Below are positions 40,316 through 49,963 of a DNA stretch of 64,000 bases, piece by piece. Each line of letters begins with the position of its first letter. Within the stretch, counting starts at the first letter, position 1. The stretch is from contig NZ_CP041348.1 in the NCBI RefSeq assembly GCF_009834365.1, forward strand, positions 1,050,501 to 1,114,500, written 5' to 3'. The position numbers and the translations under genes were made by a program. The DNA comes from Komagataeibacter xylinus. GTDB taxonomy: Bacteria > Pseudomonadota > Alphaproteobacteria > Acetobacterales > Acetobacteraceae. The notes beneath the pieces are model-generated. The model saw only the letters and a program-made list of their open reading frames with translations, made no database searches and was not told the DNA's origin.

Positions 40316-40606
40316 ATGGGCAAGGTTGTCGTTTTTCGCAGCACGACGCGGCGTGATGAATCCTGGGCGGTTGAAGCCCGCACCGGGCGCGAGACATGCA
40401 TTGCCAGCATCTATGCCACCCGCGCGGCGGCCGAGGCCGACTGCGCGTGGCGCAACAGCCAGGTCACGGCCTATCGCGCCTTCCTTGAGCGCAATGCGGT
40501 GGCCGTGCCGCAGTACAGCATCCGCCCCTATCGCCGTGCCGACCTGCCGCGCGCCTGGCGCCCCCTGCCCGCGCTGGGCTTTCTGCATGGGCAATGTCAC
40601 TCATAA
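40316..40606 (+). CDS. Conserved-looking hypothetical protein, 96 residues
   Basis: From an ATG at 40316 with GGGAG seven bases upstream. Starts MGKVVVFRSTTRRDESW, then EARTGRETCIASIYATRAAAEADCAWRNSQV, suggesting a small alpha/beta protein that may handle a modified substrate or be a DUF-type regulator. No family is recognised. It has two Cys. The strong ribosome-binding site and codon use support it as a gene. Confidence 0.7.
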   Translation: MGKVVVFRSTTRRDESWAVEARTGRETCIASIYATRAAAEADCAWRNSQVTAYRAFLERNAVAVPQYSIRPYRRADLPRAWRPLPALGFLHGQCHS

Positions 40607-40623
40607 ATTGATTGAAAATAATA

Positions 40624-40665
40624 CACGTTTCCGGGTGCTCCCCCTTTTTTCAAAAAGGCGGTGTT
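40624..40665 (-). repeat. Dispersed palindromic repeat, half copy
   Basis: Contains CGTTTCCGGGTGCTCCCCC followed by TTTTTTCAAAAAGGCGG, i.e. the GCCGCC hairpin arm and one end. The GAAGCTT hairpin is missing. Between two plus-strand genes. Confidence 0.65.
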
Positions 40666-40763
40666 TTCCCTTATGCACCCGCCTGCGCGCACCCTGAGGT
40701 ATGGTATAAAGCGCGGTCAGGCCCATGCCGGGGCACCCGCCGATTGCAGCAAACGGAGATTTC

Positions 40764-42170
40764 ATGACCGCGACCGCCTCCCCCCTTTCTCCCGTTCTGG
40801 AACAGGCGGACCGCACGCTCGATGCGGCCCTTGAGCGGCTTTTTGCCTTCCTGCGCATTCCCAGCATTTCCACCCAGCCCGAACATGCCGATGACTGCAG
40901 GCGTGCCGCACAATGGCTGCGCGATGAGCTCGATGGCCTCGGCTTTGACGTGACCCTGCACGAAACCCCCGGCCACCCCATTCTTACAGCCCACGACCGC
41001 ACGCCGCCCGCAGGCCCGCATGTGCTGTTCTATGGCCATTACGACGTGCAGCCCGTCGATCCGCTGGAACTGTGGGAAAGTGGGCCGTTCGAACCAAAGC
41101 TGGTCACGGCGCAGGATGGCACGAAGCGCATCGTCGCCCGTGGAGCATCGGATGACAAAGGCCAGGTCATGACCTTTATCGAGGCCATCCGCGCCATCAG
41201 GGCAACAAACGGGCAGATGCCGGTGCGCATCTCGCTGCTGATCGAGGGCGAGGAAGAATGTGGCGGCCCCAGCCTGCTGCCCTTCATGGAAACGCACCGC
41301 AAGGAACTGCGCGCCGATGTCGGCCTGATCTGCGATACCGCCATGCTGCCCGGCGTGCCCGCCATCACCACCACGCTGCGCGGCATGCTTGGCGAGGAGG
41401 TGCACCTGCGCTGCGCAACGCGCGACCTGCATTCCGGCATTTACGGCAATGCCGCGCGCAACCCCGCCGAGGTGCTATGCCAGGTCCTGTCCTCCATCCG
41501 CGATGAGGCGACCGGCCGGGTGAAACTGCCCGGCTTCTATGCGGGCGTGCAGGACCCGGCCCCGGAACTGCGCGCGCGCTGGCGCGAGATTGCGCCCGAT
41601 GATGCGACCTTTCTGGGCGAGGTCGGGCTGTCGTGCCCGGCGGGCGAGAAAGGTTACACCGCCATCGAGCAGACATGGTGCCGCCCCAGCTTCGAGATCA
41701 ATGGCATTTCCAGCGGTTATGCCGGCGCGGGCTTCAAGACCGTGCTGCCCGGCGAGGCCGTAGCCAAGGTGTCGTTCCGGCTGGTGGCGGGACAGGACCC
41801 GGTGCATATCCGCCAGGCCTTCTGCAGCCATGTCCGCAACATGCTGCCCGAGGACTGCACGGTCACGTTTACGCCCTGCGGCGGATCGGTGGCGAGCGCC
41901 CTGCCCGATGATGCCTTTGGCCTGCAACCCGCCCTCGACGCGCTGGGCGCGGAATGGAACACGCCTGCGGTGACCATCGGCTGTGGCGGCTCGATTCCGG
42001 TGGCAGCCGACATGCAGCGCGTGCTGGGCATGCCCGCCCTGCTGGTGGGCTTTGCGCTGGATGATGACCGCGCCCATTCCCCCAACGAGAAATATGACCT
42101 GACCTCCTTCCACAAGGGCATGCGCTCGTGGGTCCGCATCCTGCACGCCATGGCCACGACCGATGCCTGA
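40764..42170 (+). CDS. M20-family dipeptidase/peptidase
   Basis: 468 residues from the ATG at 40764 with CGGAGA upstream. Zn-peptidase M20 signatures: [10 protein letters not shown] (metal His and Asp), [26 protein letters not shown] with the catalytic Glu pair, LHSGIYGN, and the C-terminal [15 protein letters not shown]. The family removes N-terminal residues from dipeptides or related amides; substrate unknown. Its stop overlaps the pdxA start by eight bases. Confidence 0.93.
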   Translation: MTATASPLSPVLEQADRTLDAALERLFAFLRIPSISTQPEHADDCRRAAQWLRDELDGLGFDVTLHETPGHPILTAHDRTPPAGPHVLFYGHYDVQPVDPLELWESGPFEPKLVTAQDGTKRIVARGASDDKGQVMTFIEAIRAIRATNGQMPVRISLLIEGEEECGGPSLLPFMETHRKELRADVGLICDTAMLPGVPAITTTLRGMLGEEVHLRCATRDLHSGIYGNAARNPAEVLCQVLSSIRDEATGRVKLPGFYAGVQDPAPELRARWREIAPDDATFLGEVGLSCPAGEKGYTAIEQTWCRPSFEINGISSGYAGAGFKTVLPGEAVAKVSFRLVAGQDPVHIRQAFCSHVRNMLPEDCTVTFTPCGGSVASALPDDAFGLQPALDALGAEWNTPAVTIGCGGSIPVAADMQRVLGMPALLVGFALDDDRAHSPNEKYDLTSFHKGMRSWVRILHAMATTDA

Positions 42171-43152
42171 AGTCATGCCTCCCCTTGCCCTGACCATGGG
42201 CGACCCGGCCGGGATCGGGCCGGAAATCACCGCAGGCGCCTGGCGGGCCATGCGGGCAGGCGCCATGCCTTTCGCTGTTATCGGGGATGCGGAACTGATC
42301 GCCCGTTACGGCGTGAAAGTGCGCGAGATTGGCAGCATTGGCGAGGCAGCGGACGTGTTTGCCGATGCCGTGCCGGTGCTGCCGGTCACATTGGCCGCCC
42401 CCGTTCACCCCGGCCAGCCGGACAGCCGCAATGCGGATGCCATCACCACCTCCATCGCCCGCGCGGTGGAACTCGCCCGCCACGGGCACGCGGCGGGCGT
42501 TGTCACCAACCCCATAAGCAAGATCGTGCTGAAAAAGGCAGGTTTCGCCTATCCGGGCCATACGGAATATCTTGCCGCCCTGTGCAATGTGCCCGGGCGC
42601 GAGGTGATGATGCTGGCCTGCCCCGAACTGCGTGTGGTGCCCGTGACCATCCATGTCAGCCTGCGCCGCGCGCTTGATGAACTCACCACCGAAGGCATCA
42701 TCACCGCCACCCGCACCACCCATGCGGCGCTGATCCGTGACTTTGGCATTGCGCGCCCCCGCATCGCCATGGCCGGGCTGAACCCGCATGCGGGCGAAGG
42801 CGGCACCATGGGCACGGAAGAACAGACCATCATCCTCCCCGCCATGGAAGAGCTGCGCAAACACGGCATGGATGTGAGCGGCCCCTGGCCCCCTGATACG
42901 ATGTTCACGCCCGCCGCCCGCGCGCGCTATGACGTGGCGATGTGCATGTATCACGATCAGGCGCTGATCCCGCTCAAGACCATCGACATGACGCAGGGGG
43001 TCAACACCACGCTGGGGCTGCCCATCATCCGCACATCGCCCGATCACGGCACCGCCTTCGATATTGCGGGCCGCGGCACGGCTGACCCCTCCAGCCTTGT
43101 CGCAGCATTACGCCTGGCCATGCAGATGGCCGAACACAGGAACAGGTCATGA
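42163..43152 (+). CDS. pdxA: 4-hydroxythreonine-4-phosphate dehydrogenase
   Basis: 329 residues. [37 protein letters not shown], and [12 protein letters not shown] are PdxA motifs, with metal-binding His residues. It oxidises 4-phosphohydroxythreonine in DXP-dependent vitamin B6 synthesis. It overlaps pdxJ by four bases (ATGA). The pair works in consecutive steps. Confidence 0.97.
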   Translation: MPEVMPPLALTMGDPAGIGPEITAGAWRAMRAGAMPFAVIGDAELIARYGVKVREIGSIGEAADVFADAVPVLPVTLAAPVHPGQPDSRNADAITTSIARAVELARHGHAAGVVTNPISKIVLKKAGFAYPGHTEYLAALCNVPGREVMMLACPELRVVPVTIHVSLRRALDELTTEGIITATRTTHAALIRDFGIARPRIAMAGLNPHAGEGGTMGTEEQTIILPAMEELRKHGMDVSGPWPPDTMFTPAARARYDVAMCMYHDQALIPLKTIDMTQGVNTTLGLPIIRTSPDHGTAFDIAGRGTADPSSLVAALRLAMQMAEHRNRS

Positions 43153-43895
43153 GCGCATCTTCTCCCGCCCCGATCCGGCTGGGCGTGAACATCGATCACG
43201 TCGCCACCGTGCGCAACGCACGCGGCGGCACGCATCCCGACCCGGTCAAGGCAGCATTACTGGCCCAGAAATCGGGCGCTGACGGCATTACCGCGCATCT
43301 GCGCGAGGACCGCCGCCACATCCGCGATGCCGACCTGGAGCGCCTGCGCGCGGAGCTTGCCATTCCGCTGAACATGGAAATGGCCGCGACCGGGGAAATG
43401 ACCACCATCGCCACCCGCCTGCGCCCGCATGCGTGCTGCCTGGTGCCCGAGCGCCGGCAGGAGGTCACGACCGAGGGCGGGCTGGACGTGGTGGGACAAG
43501 CCGAAACGCTGGCCCCGCGCATTGCACGACTCAATGACGCAGGCATCCGTGTCTCGCTGTTCATTGACCCCGATGCCGCACAGATCGAGACTGCGGCAGA
43601 ACTGGGTGCCGCCGTGGTGGAACTGCATACCGGCGCCTATGCCGATGCGCCCGATGCAGCCGCCCGCGCGGTGGAACTGGGCCGCCTGACCACAGGTGCC
43701 GCCCATGCCGCCCATTGCGGGCTGGAAGTGCATGCGGGCCACGGCCTGACCTATGATAATGTCACACCCATCGCAGCCCTGCTGCAGGTGATGGAACTCA
43801 ATATCGGGCATTTCCTGATCGGGCAGGCCATTTTTGACGGGCTGCCTGCGGTGATCGGGCACATGAAGGCCGTGATCGCAGCGGCGCGGGACTGA
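43149..43895 (+). CDS. pdxJ: Pyridoxine 5'-phosphate synthase
   Basis: 248 residues. [18 protein letters not shown] at the N terminus, [45 protein letters not shown] and [11 protein letters not shown] are PdxJ signatures. It condenses 3-amino-2-oxopropyl phosphate with DXP to pyridoxine 5'-phosphate. acpS, which often follows, is absent; 260 bp of gene-free DNA lead to the glycosyltransferase locus. Confidence 0.97.
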   Translation: MSASSPAPIRLGVNIDHVATVRNARGGTHPDPVKAALLAQKSGADGITAHLREDRRHIRDADLERLRAELAIPLNMEMAATGEMTTIATRLRPHACCLVPERRQEVTTEGGLDVVGQAETLAPRIARLNDAGIRVSLFIDPDAAQIETAAELGAAVVELHTGAYADAPDAAARAVELGRLTTGAAHAAHCGLEVHAGHGLTYDNVTPIAALLQVMELNIGHFLIGQAIFDGLPAVIGHMKAVIAAARD

Positions 43896-44158
43896 CAGAT
43901 CAGCCCGCGGCAGGGCCAGGGAGCGGATCAGGAATAGTGCCCCATCCTGACTTACTGTTACGAAATGGCACGAAAAACACGGGCGGCGGCAACCTATCGA
44001 GCCGAAATGCAATGGCCTGCCGCCCGCTCCGTGGGCCAGAGGCGCAGCAGGGCCTCGGCCCTTGTATAATGTGGGTGTTATAGTAAAAGACTTCCCATCG
44101 CGCAATTTGCCTGATCGGTAAACGGTATCTTCCACAAAACTGGGAAATTTTGATCTTC

Positions 44159-44899
44159 ATGATGGACGGTAAGCGTATTGCGGTTGTTCTGCCCGCCTAT
44201 AATGCCGCAAAAACCTTGCAGCAGACCTATGATGAAATTCCCCTCGATATTGTGGATGACATCATTCTGACCGATGACGCCAGCAAGGACAACACGGCTG
44301 AACTGGCCCGTTCGCTCGGCATCCATGTCATCGAGCATGACCGCAACCGCGGTTACGGCGGCAACCAGAAGACATGCTATGAAAGCGCCCTGGCCCGCAG
44401 TGCGGACATCATCATCATGCTCCACCCCGACTACCAGTATTCGCCGCGCCTGATCCGGGCCATGGCGGCGATGCTGACCTCGGGGCATTATGATGTGGTC
44501 ATTGCATCGCGCATACTGGGCAAGGGCGCGCTGAAGGGTGGCATGCCGCTGTACAAGTATGTGGCAAACCGCGCGCTGACCCTGACCCAGAACATCCTGA
44601 TGAGCGCCAAGCTGTCCGAATATCATACCGGCTACCGGGGCTGGCGGCGCGAAGTGCTCGAAGCCCTGCCGCTTGACCTGTGCTCGGATGACTTCGTGTT
44701 CGACAACCAGATGCTGGCTCAGGTGGTGAATGCGGGCTTCCGCATTGGCGAGATTTCCTGCCCCACCCGTTACTTCGAGGAAGCCTCCTCCATCAATTTC
44801 CGCCGTAGCGTGAAATACGGACTCGGCGTTCTGGGCACATCCGCCATCTACCGCCTCAACCGGATGGGCCTCTATCGCCACACCATCTTCAAAAAATGA
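44159..44899 (+). CDS. GT2-family glycosyltransferase (polyprenyl-phosphate sugar synthase-like)
   Basis: About 246 residues from the ATG at 44159; another ATG follows at 44162. GT-A fold: VVLPAYNAAKTL, LTDDASKDNTAELA, a metal site in LHPDYQYS, ASRILGKGALKGGMPLYKYVANRALT, and YHTGYRGWRREVLE. This resembles DPM1/polyprenyl-phosphate hexose synthases but lacks C-terminal membrane helices. It probably transfers a sugar to undecaprenyl phosphate on the cytoplasmic face; that is inferred from the similarity and from the neighbouring membrane proteins. The stop overlaps the VTT gene start (ATGA). A TATAAT at 44065-44070 could be its -10 box, though no good -35 was seen. Confidence 0.88.
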   Translation: MMDGKRIAVVLPAYNAAKTLQQTYDEIPLDIVDDIILTDDASKDNTAELARSLGIHVIEHDRNRGYGGNQKTCYESALARSADIIIMLHPDYQYSPRLIRAMAAMLTSGHYDVVIASRILGKGALKGGMPLYKYVANRALTLTQNILMSAKLSEYHTGYRGWRREVLEALPLDLCSDDFVFDNQMLAQVVNAGFRIGEISCPTRYFEEASSINFRRSVKYGLGVLGTSAIYRLNRMGLYRHTIFKK

Positions 44900-45651
44900 G
44901 CCAATCCCTGAAAACGGATGGAGAAGACAATCTTGATGGCGCAACGGATCGCGTCTCAAGGATCAAGCTTTTCCTTCTTTTTTCGGCTTTTGCGCTGCTT
45001 GGCGGGGGCCTCCTTGTCGCGCGGCGCACCGGCATGTCCCTCTCCATTCAGGACATGCTTTCGGGCCTGCATGGCGATCGGGCCTGGCAGGGATGGATTG
45101 TGTGCGAACTGATCCAGATCCTTGTCGCGCTGTGTGGCATCCTGCCCGCCTCGGCTACGGCCATGGGCATTGGCGCGGCCTATGGCATTGTAGATGGCTT
45201 TCTGCTGGCCGCCCCTGCCACGATGATCGGGGCCCTGCTTTCCTTCGTGCTGGCCCGCTCGTTCCTGCGTGGCTTTATCAACCGCCTGCTGCGCCGGAAG
45301 GCATGGCTGGACAAGATTGACCACGTGCTCTCGGCGGAAGGGTGGAAGATTGCCTGCCTGTTCCGCCTCTCACCCATCATGCCGTTTTCCCTCACCAGCT
45401 ACGCGCTGGGCATGAGTGCCCTGTCGCTGCGCGATTACATGATCGGGACACTGGCTTCCCTGCCCGCGCTGCTTGGCTACATCGCCATGGGTGCGCTGAC
45501 CGCGCGCAGTCTGACATCGGTTGGCGGGGGAAGCGCTTCATGGATCCATGCCACCATCCTGATCGTCGGCGCCATTGCCACTTTCGCACTGGTCTGGCAC
45601 CTCAACCGGGTCATTTCGCGCATCCTGTCCACGGACCGGACGACTGCCTGA
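44896..45651 (+). CDS. VTT-domain (TVP38/TMEM64-like) membrane protein
   Basis: 251 residues with about five to six helices. The VTT core is visible: GILPASATAMGIGAAYGIVDGFLLAAPATMIGALLSFVLARSF, then FRLSPIMPFSLTSYALGMSALSLRDYMIGTLASLPALLGY. DedA/VTT-superfamily proteins have been shown to recycle undecaprenyl phosphate in other bacteria. Translational coupling with a GT2 suggests it moves the lipid-linked sugar or recycles its carrier; this is inference. It ends 125 bp before the convergent GT-C pseudogene. Confidence 0.88.
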   Translation: MSQSLKTDGEDNLDGATDRVSRIKLFLLFSAFALLGGGLLVARRTGMSLSIQDMLSGLHGDRAWQGWIVCELIQILVALCGILPASATAMGIGAAYGIVDGFLLAAPATMIGALLSFVLARSFLRGFINRLLRRKAWLDKIDHVLSAEGWKIACLFRLSPIMPFSLTSYALGMSALSLRDYMIGTLASLPALLGYIAMGALTARSLTSVGGGSASWIHATILIVGAIATFALVWHLNRVISRILSTDRTTA

Positions 45652-46412
45652 AGCCGGCCTGAAAAACGGCCTGTTCGAGAAGTTTCAAAGAAAATATGGC
45701 CCTCTGGAGCAAGACGGCCATATCCTTCCCCACTTCTCAAATGGACTGTTCCTGACAGCCTGCCATCCCTGCCCCATCATCTTGCCTCGCGAAGCGGGCA
45801 GGCCTGCATACGCTGTTCAGGGGTATGCGATCCATCAAGATACATGATCCAGTGGAAAGACCCGGGCCATACATGTAACCCGTAGCTGTGATCTTTTTCC
45901 CACTGCGTCACTTCGCCGCTCCACAAAGGCCCTTTGAGGAAAGGATAGGAATTGATGACCGGCTTCCTGAAGTGGGAGATGCCAAAGATGAGCATGAGCG
46001 TGACCAACACCCAGCAGACCCTGCTGACAAACTGCTTGCCCGTGGCAGCCAGGCAGAGGATGGAACACGCCAGCAGCGACTGACCGACAAAAACATACCG
46101 TTCAGCATCGGGAGCGATGGTTGTCAGCGCCCCCCCCAACCCCCCATACATCGAAGCAAAGGCATGGGTGCCGCCCGCCAGGGCCAGCCAGGCCGCCTCC
46201 CGCGTCTTTTTATTATATATTGCCTGATAAAGTACTGTTCCAAAAAACAGGACCATCAGTGCAATCGTCAAGGGAATAATACCTGAAGGAACGTGCCCGG
46301 TCATTGCTTTCCATTTAAGGGCATGACCGGTTTTTACGACAAAATGCTTAAAACCAACAAGCGGATAAAGAATATACCGAACCAGAAAGGTCAGGATATA
46401 ATCAGAGAATGT

Positions 46413-47703
46413 GGAGGGATCGAAGAACCGTTGGTTGATGCGCCTGGCTCGTGATTTCAGGGTTTTGGCGATTTGATTTACGGTTTTTGGGGTAGCTTTT
46501 GATCTGCGTTTTGAGCAGATCGGGGACTGCCCTCCCGCTGGATGACTACGCGCTCGCGTTCAACCTTTCGAGGAAGAGGAAGCGGCGCATGTTGTAGACG
46601 ATATTGGCCAGCCCGATCCTCATGGTGGCCCGGGTGATACCGACAGTTCGGATGAACAATCCCGTCTGTGATTTCTGGTCGGCAAAGACGTGCTCGACGC
46701 GTGATCGGATCACGGACTTTCCAGCATTCGATTTCTGGATATGTCGGGGCATAGGCTTGAGATGCGGCTTTTTTCTGTGAACCTTTGAGACAAAACCCTC
46801 TTTGTCCATGAAGTCCTCATTCGCTTTCGAGCGATAAGCTGTATCAGCCCAAACGCTTGAGGCCGTATTGGTTTTATCTAACAGCCCCTCTCTCAATCGC
46901 GCACCATCACTGGCGGCGGCATCCGTCGTCTTCCATTTTCGGATGAACCGAAACTTCCGGTCGATGGAGATGTGGGATTTGTAGCCAAAGAACGGGATGG
47001 CGAGATCGCTCGACGGTATGGTTCCATCGTCCTGCCGCTTCGCCTTCGTGAACTTAAGTGTCCATCGTGCATGACGATCCTTGTGCGACATCTTTGCGGG
47101 CTTGTCCTGCCAGTCTTCTGGAATACGTCCCGCCCGGAGATCCGCTTTCTCCCCTTTGGTATTGCGCTGCTTTGGCGCTGCCACCAGCGTGGCATCCAGG
47201 ATCTGGCCGGACATCGGCAGATACCCAGCGTTACGCAGGGTGGCGTCAAAGCGCTCGAACAGCTTCTGGATGGCGCCTGCCTCGGTCAGACGCTCGCGAA
47301 ACAGCCAGACCGTTTTGGCATCGGGCACCCGGTCCGACAGTCCCAGACCGAGGAAACGCATGAAGGACAGGCGGTCGTTGATCAGATATTCCGTTCGCTC
47401 GTCGGAGAGATTGTTCAGCGTCTGGATGACCAGGATCTTGAACATCAGCACCGGATCGAACGGGGGACGGCCGCCTTTGCTCCTGTCTGAATAGGCCAGA
47501 GCCTTCTCCAGATCAGGGCGGAACGCCTCAAAATCCACAGTCCGGGAAAATGCCTCCAACTGATCGCCAAGCCCGCTTAACCGGGCAAGCCGCTCGTCAA
47601 CATCAAAGAAACCCGGCTGCTTCATGAGCCATCCCCCCAATCATCACACAAGGTATGGAATCACAGCCACCAATTCAGAGCCAAGGGGTTTTTCGAACCC
47701 TCC
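46413..47703 (-). mobile_element. Complete IS5-family insertion sequence
   Basis: 1291 bp. The terminal inverted repeats begin GGAGGG(A/T)TCGAA(G/A)AACC (46413-46429 and the complement of 47687-47703), 15 of 17 bases matching. It is flanked by a perfect 4-bp direct repeat ATGT at 46409-46412 and 47704-47707, as expected for the 4-bp target duplication of the IS5 subgroup. It carries a single transposase gene and sits inside a membrane-protein gene. Confidence 0.92.
46546..47625 (-). CDS. IS5-family DDE transposase
   Basis: 359 residues from the ATG at 47625, with GGGGGGA upstream; a TTG at 47640 is also in frame. N-terminal DUF772-type domain (FRPDLEKALAYSDRSKGGRPPFDPVLMFKILVIQTLNNLSDERTE), then the DDE nuclease: first Asp in ILDATLVAAP, second in VWADTAYRSK, and Glu in SRVEHVFADQK. 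It looks intact and presumably active. Confidence 0.95.
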   Translation of the reverse strand: MKQPGFFDVDERLARLSGLGDQLEAFSRTVDFEAFRPDLEKALAYSDRSKGGRPPFDPVLMFKILVIQTLNNLSDERTEYLINDRLSFMRFLGLGLSDRVPDAKTVWLFRERLTEAGAIQKLFERFDATLRNAGYLPMSGQILDATLVAAPKQRNTKGEKADLRAGRIPEDWQDKPAKMSHKDRHARWTLKFTKAKRQDDGTIPSSDLAIPFFGYKSHISIDRKFRFIRKWKTTDAAASDGARLREGLLDKTNTASSVWADTAYRSKANEDFMDKEGFVSKVHRKKPHLKPMPRHIQKSNAGKSVIRSRVEHVFADQKSQTGLFIRTVGITRATMRIGLANIVYNMRRFLFLERLNASA

Positions 47704-48437
47704 ATGTTGAGTTATATGTCCGTTCTCCATACTTCTCGAAGAAAAAAAGAAGCTGTGTCGCGCTGGCACCGACAATAACCAAGCACTCGACCAGTCGGGC
47801 ACGGGTGCGGTCAAAGAAAAGCCGGAGCACGAAAAGCGGGGCCATGCTCACCGCCCCCGGTCCACTCAGCGGGCCAAGAAAGAGCAGGCCCAAGCGCATG
47901 TATTCCCGCCAGCCCGAGGTTGTGGCAAGAGCAAGGATCAGCCCGCAACACAGGGCAAGATGAAACTGGGTGTGCATGCTCTGCACGGACACTTCCACTG
48001 ACTGCGGCACGAACAGCAGCAGTGCGACCGCGACAATACGTGTCCGGGTGGAAGAGAGCCACTCATCCTTCGCCGTCAGCAGCATGAAAGGGGCCATCAG
48101 CTGGAAAACCAACGCAATGGACATGGTCACATAGGGTGCGTACGCCAGCGGCACGAGACGGGAGGCCAGCAGCGTACTGCCATTGGCCATTATATTGATA
48201 TAACCACCAAATGAATGAAACAGTGCGCCATACCATGAAGAATACCAGGCCTTCTCGAAGAAGACGCATCCTTCTTCTGCCTGAAACCGGCCACCATGCA
48301 GTAGGGTACCTGAAAAGCGGGATAGCAGAAATATAGAAAAAACAGATAATACTATAAATACAAAAGATTTATTTTTTATTTCAGTTTTCATAGAATTGTA
48401 TCTCTGCTTACCATCTGGAAAATAGAAAAATCACCCG

Positions 48438-49763
48438 TCATTCTGCCTGATCCTGATGGACCGGGCAGGCCTGCATGCGCTGCTCGGCGGTATGCGACCC
48501 GTCAAGGTACATGACCCATTGTGGATCGGGCCATACGTGCAATCCGTAACTGTGATCTTTCTCCCATCGTGCCACTTCACCACGCCAGGCCGAGCCGTGC
48601 TGAAGCATGCGGGGAATGACAAACGGACTCCAGAAATTGCAGAACCCGAAGACAAGCATGAGCACGACCAGACCCCAGCAGATCCTGCTGACCATCCGCC
48701 TGCCTGTCACGGCCAGGCAAAGGATGGAACAGGCCAGCATGGACTGCCCCACAAAAACATAGCGCTCGGAAAAATGGGGGAAGATCATTGTCGAGGCCCC
48801 GCCCAGCGCCCCGTACATGGAGGCACAGGCATGCCACCCGCCCGCCAGCGCCAGCCAGGCGGCATCACGCGTGTTTTTGTTATACACGGCCTGATAAAGT
48901 ATTGTGCCCGCGAATAAAGCCATCAGCACAAGGGTCAGGGCGATCACGCCGTAAGGCATATGGCCCGCTGCTTCCTGCTTCTGCAGGGCGTAGCCTATCG
49001 TGGCAACAAGATGCTTGAACCCGAAAAACGGATAAAGGATGTAACGGACAAAAAACGCCAGAATAAAATCAGGCAGGGTAGAATTATATGTCCTTTGACC
49101 ATAATGCCCGAAAAAGAGCAGCACCTGCGTGGCGCTTGCGCCAATGATGACCAGACATTCGATCAGTCGGGCACGGGTGCGGTCAAAGAAAAGCCGGACG
49201 ATGAAAAGCGGTGCAAGGCTGACCGCGCCGGGGCCACTCAGCGGGCCAAGGAAGAGCAGGCCCAGACGCATGTATTCCTGCCAGCCCAATGTTGTGGCAA
49301 GGGCGAGGATCAGCCCGCAACACAGGGCCAGATGAAACTGGATGTGCATGCTATGCGCTGAAACTTCTATTGATTCCGGCACGAACAGAAGCAGGGCGAC
49401 CGCGACAAGACGGATGCGGGGAGACGCTAGCCATGCATCCTTTGCTGTCAGAAGCAGAAAAGGTGCCCCTAACTGAAACAGCAGGCCCATCAGCATTGTT
49501 ACATAAGGCGCATATGCCAGCGGCACGATATTATGGGCCAGCAGCGTGCTGGCATTGGCCATTATATTGATATAACCGCCATATGGGTGGAATAATGCTT
49601 CACGCCACGATGAGTACCAGGCTTCTTCAAAGAAGACACATCCTTCTTCTCCCACAAACCGGCCACCATGCAGCAGGGCAGGAGAAAAATTGGATAAAAC
49701 AAAAACGGAAAAAACAGATAATATCATGAATATGAAAAATCTGTTTTTGACTTGATCGCTCAT
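48438..49763 (-). CDS. GT-C-like polytopic membrane protein (intact paralog)
   Basis: 441 residues from the ATG at 49763; a TTG at 49766 is in frame. About ten to eleven predicted helices. After helix 1 an exported loop carries an acidic pair E39-E40 in HGGRFVGEEGCVFFEEAWYSSW, a position where GT-C enzymes keep their catalytic acid. The C terminus has a soluble tail (HSYGLHVWPDPQWVMYLDGSHT). No family was recognised with certainty; a polyprenyl-phosphate-sugar-dependent glycosyltransferase is inferred from topology, the acidic loop and the nearby GT2. It is a tandem duplicate of the interrupted gene, 46 bp downstream. Confidence 0.8.
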   Translation of the reverse strand: MSDQVKNRFFIFMILSVFSVFVLSNFSPALLHGGRFVGEEGCVFFEEAWYSSWREALFHPYGGYINIMANASTLLAHNIVPLAYAPYVTMLMGLLFQLGAPFLLLTAKDAWLASPRIRLVAVALLLFVPESIEVSAHSMHIQFHLALCCGLILALATTLGWQEYMRLGLLFLGPLSGPGAVSLAPLFIVRLFFDRTRARLIECLVIIGASATQVLLFFGHYGQRTYNSTLPDFILAFFVRYILYPFFGFKHLVATIGYALQKQEAAGHMPYGVIALTLVLMALFAGTILYQAVYNKNTRDAAWLALAGGWHACASMYGALGGASTMIFPHFSERYVFVGQSMLACSILCLAVTGRRMVSRICWGLVVLMLVFGFCNFWSPFVIPRMLQHGSAWRGEVARWEKDHSYGLHVWPDPQWVMYLDGSHTAEQRMQACPVHQDQAE

Positions 49764-49963
49764 CAAACAACACCCGTTCAGGCTATCTGAACATCATTCT
49801 TTATTGTTATGGCTTCGTTACGTGGCATCATGATCCTGCCGTATGGAAGGATCATGCCGGGCACACAACAGGCTTTATTCCCCCGATGCGGACAGACCCA
49901 TGCGGCACAAAGCGGCTTCTTCCCCCGATCATCGGGTCGGCATGGTCCAACGCACCCAGTCCT

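Larger units (their letters stand above)
45777..48391 (-). pseudogene. GT-C-like polytopic membrane protein interrupted by an IS
   Basis: The 5' part (48391 to 47704) encodes MKTEIKNKSFVFIV...RTYNST; the 3' part (46412 to 45777) continues with FSDYILTF-like sequence to the stop. Removing the insertion and one copy of its 4-bp target duplication leaves an uninterrupted 439-residue frame. That frame aligns throughout with the intact 441-residue paralog at 48438-49763, and the original junction reads STFSDYIL against STLPDFIL in the paralog. Otherwise no frame defect is seen, so inactivation is recent. The 5' end is more A/T-rich than the surrounding genome. Confidence 0.9.
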
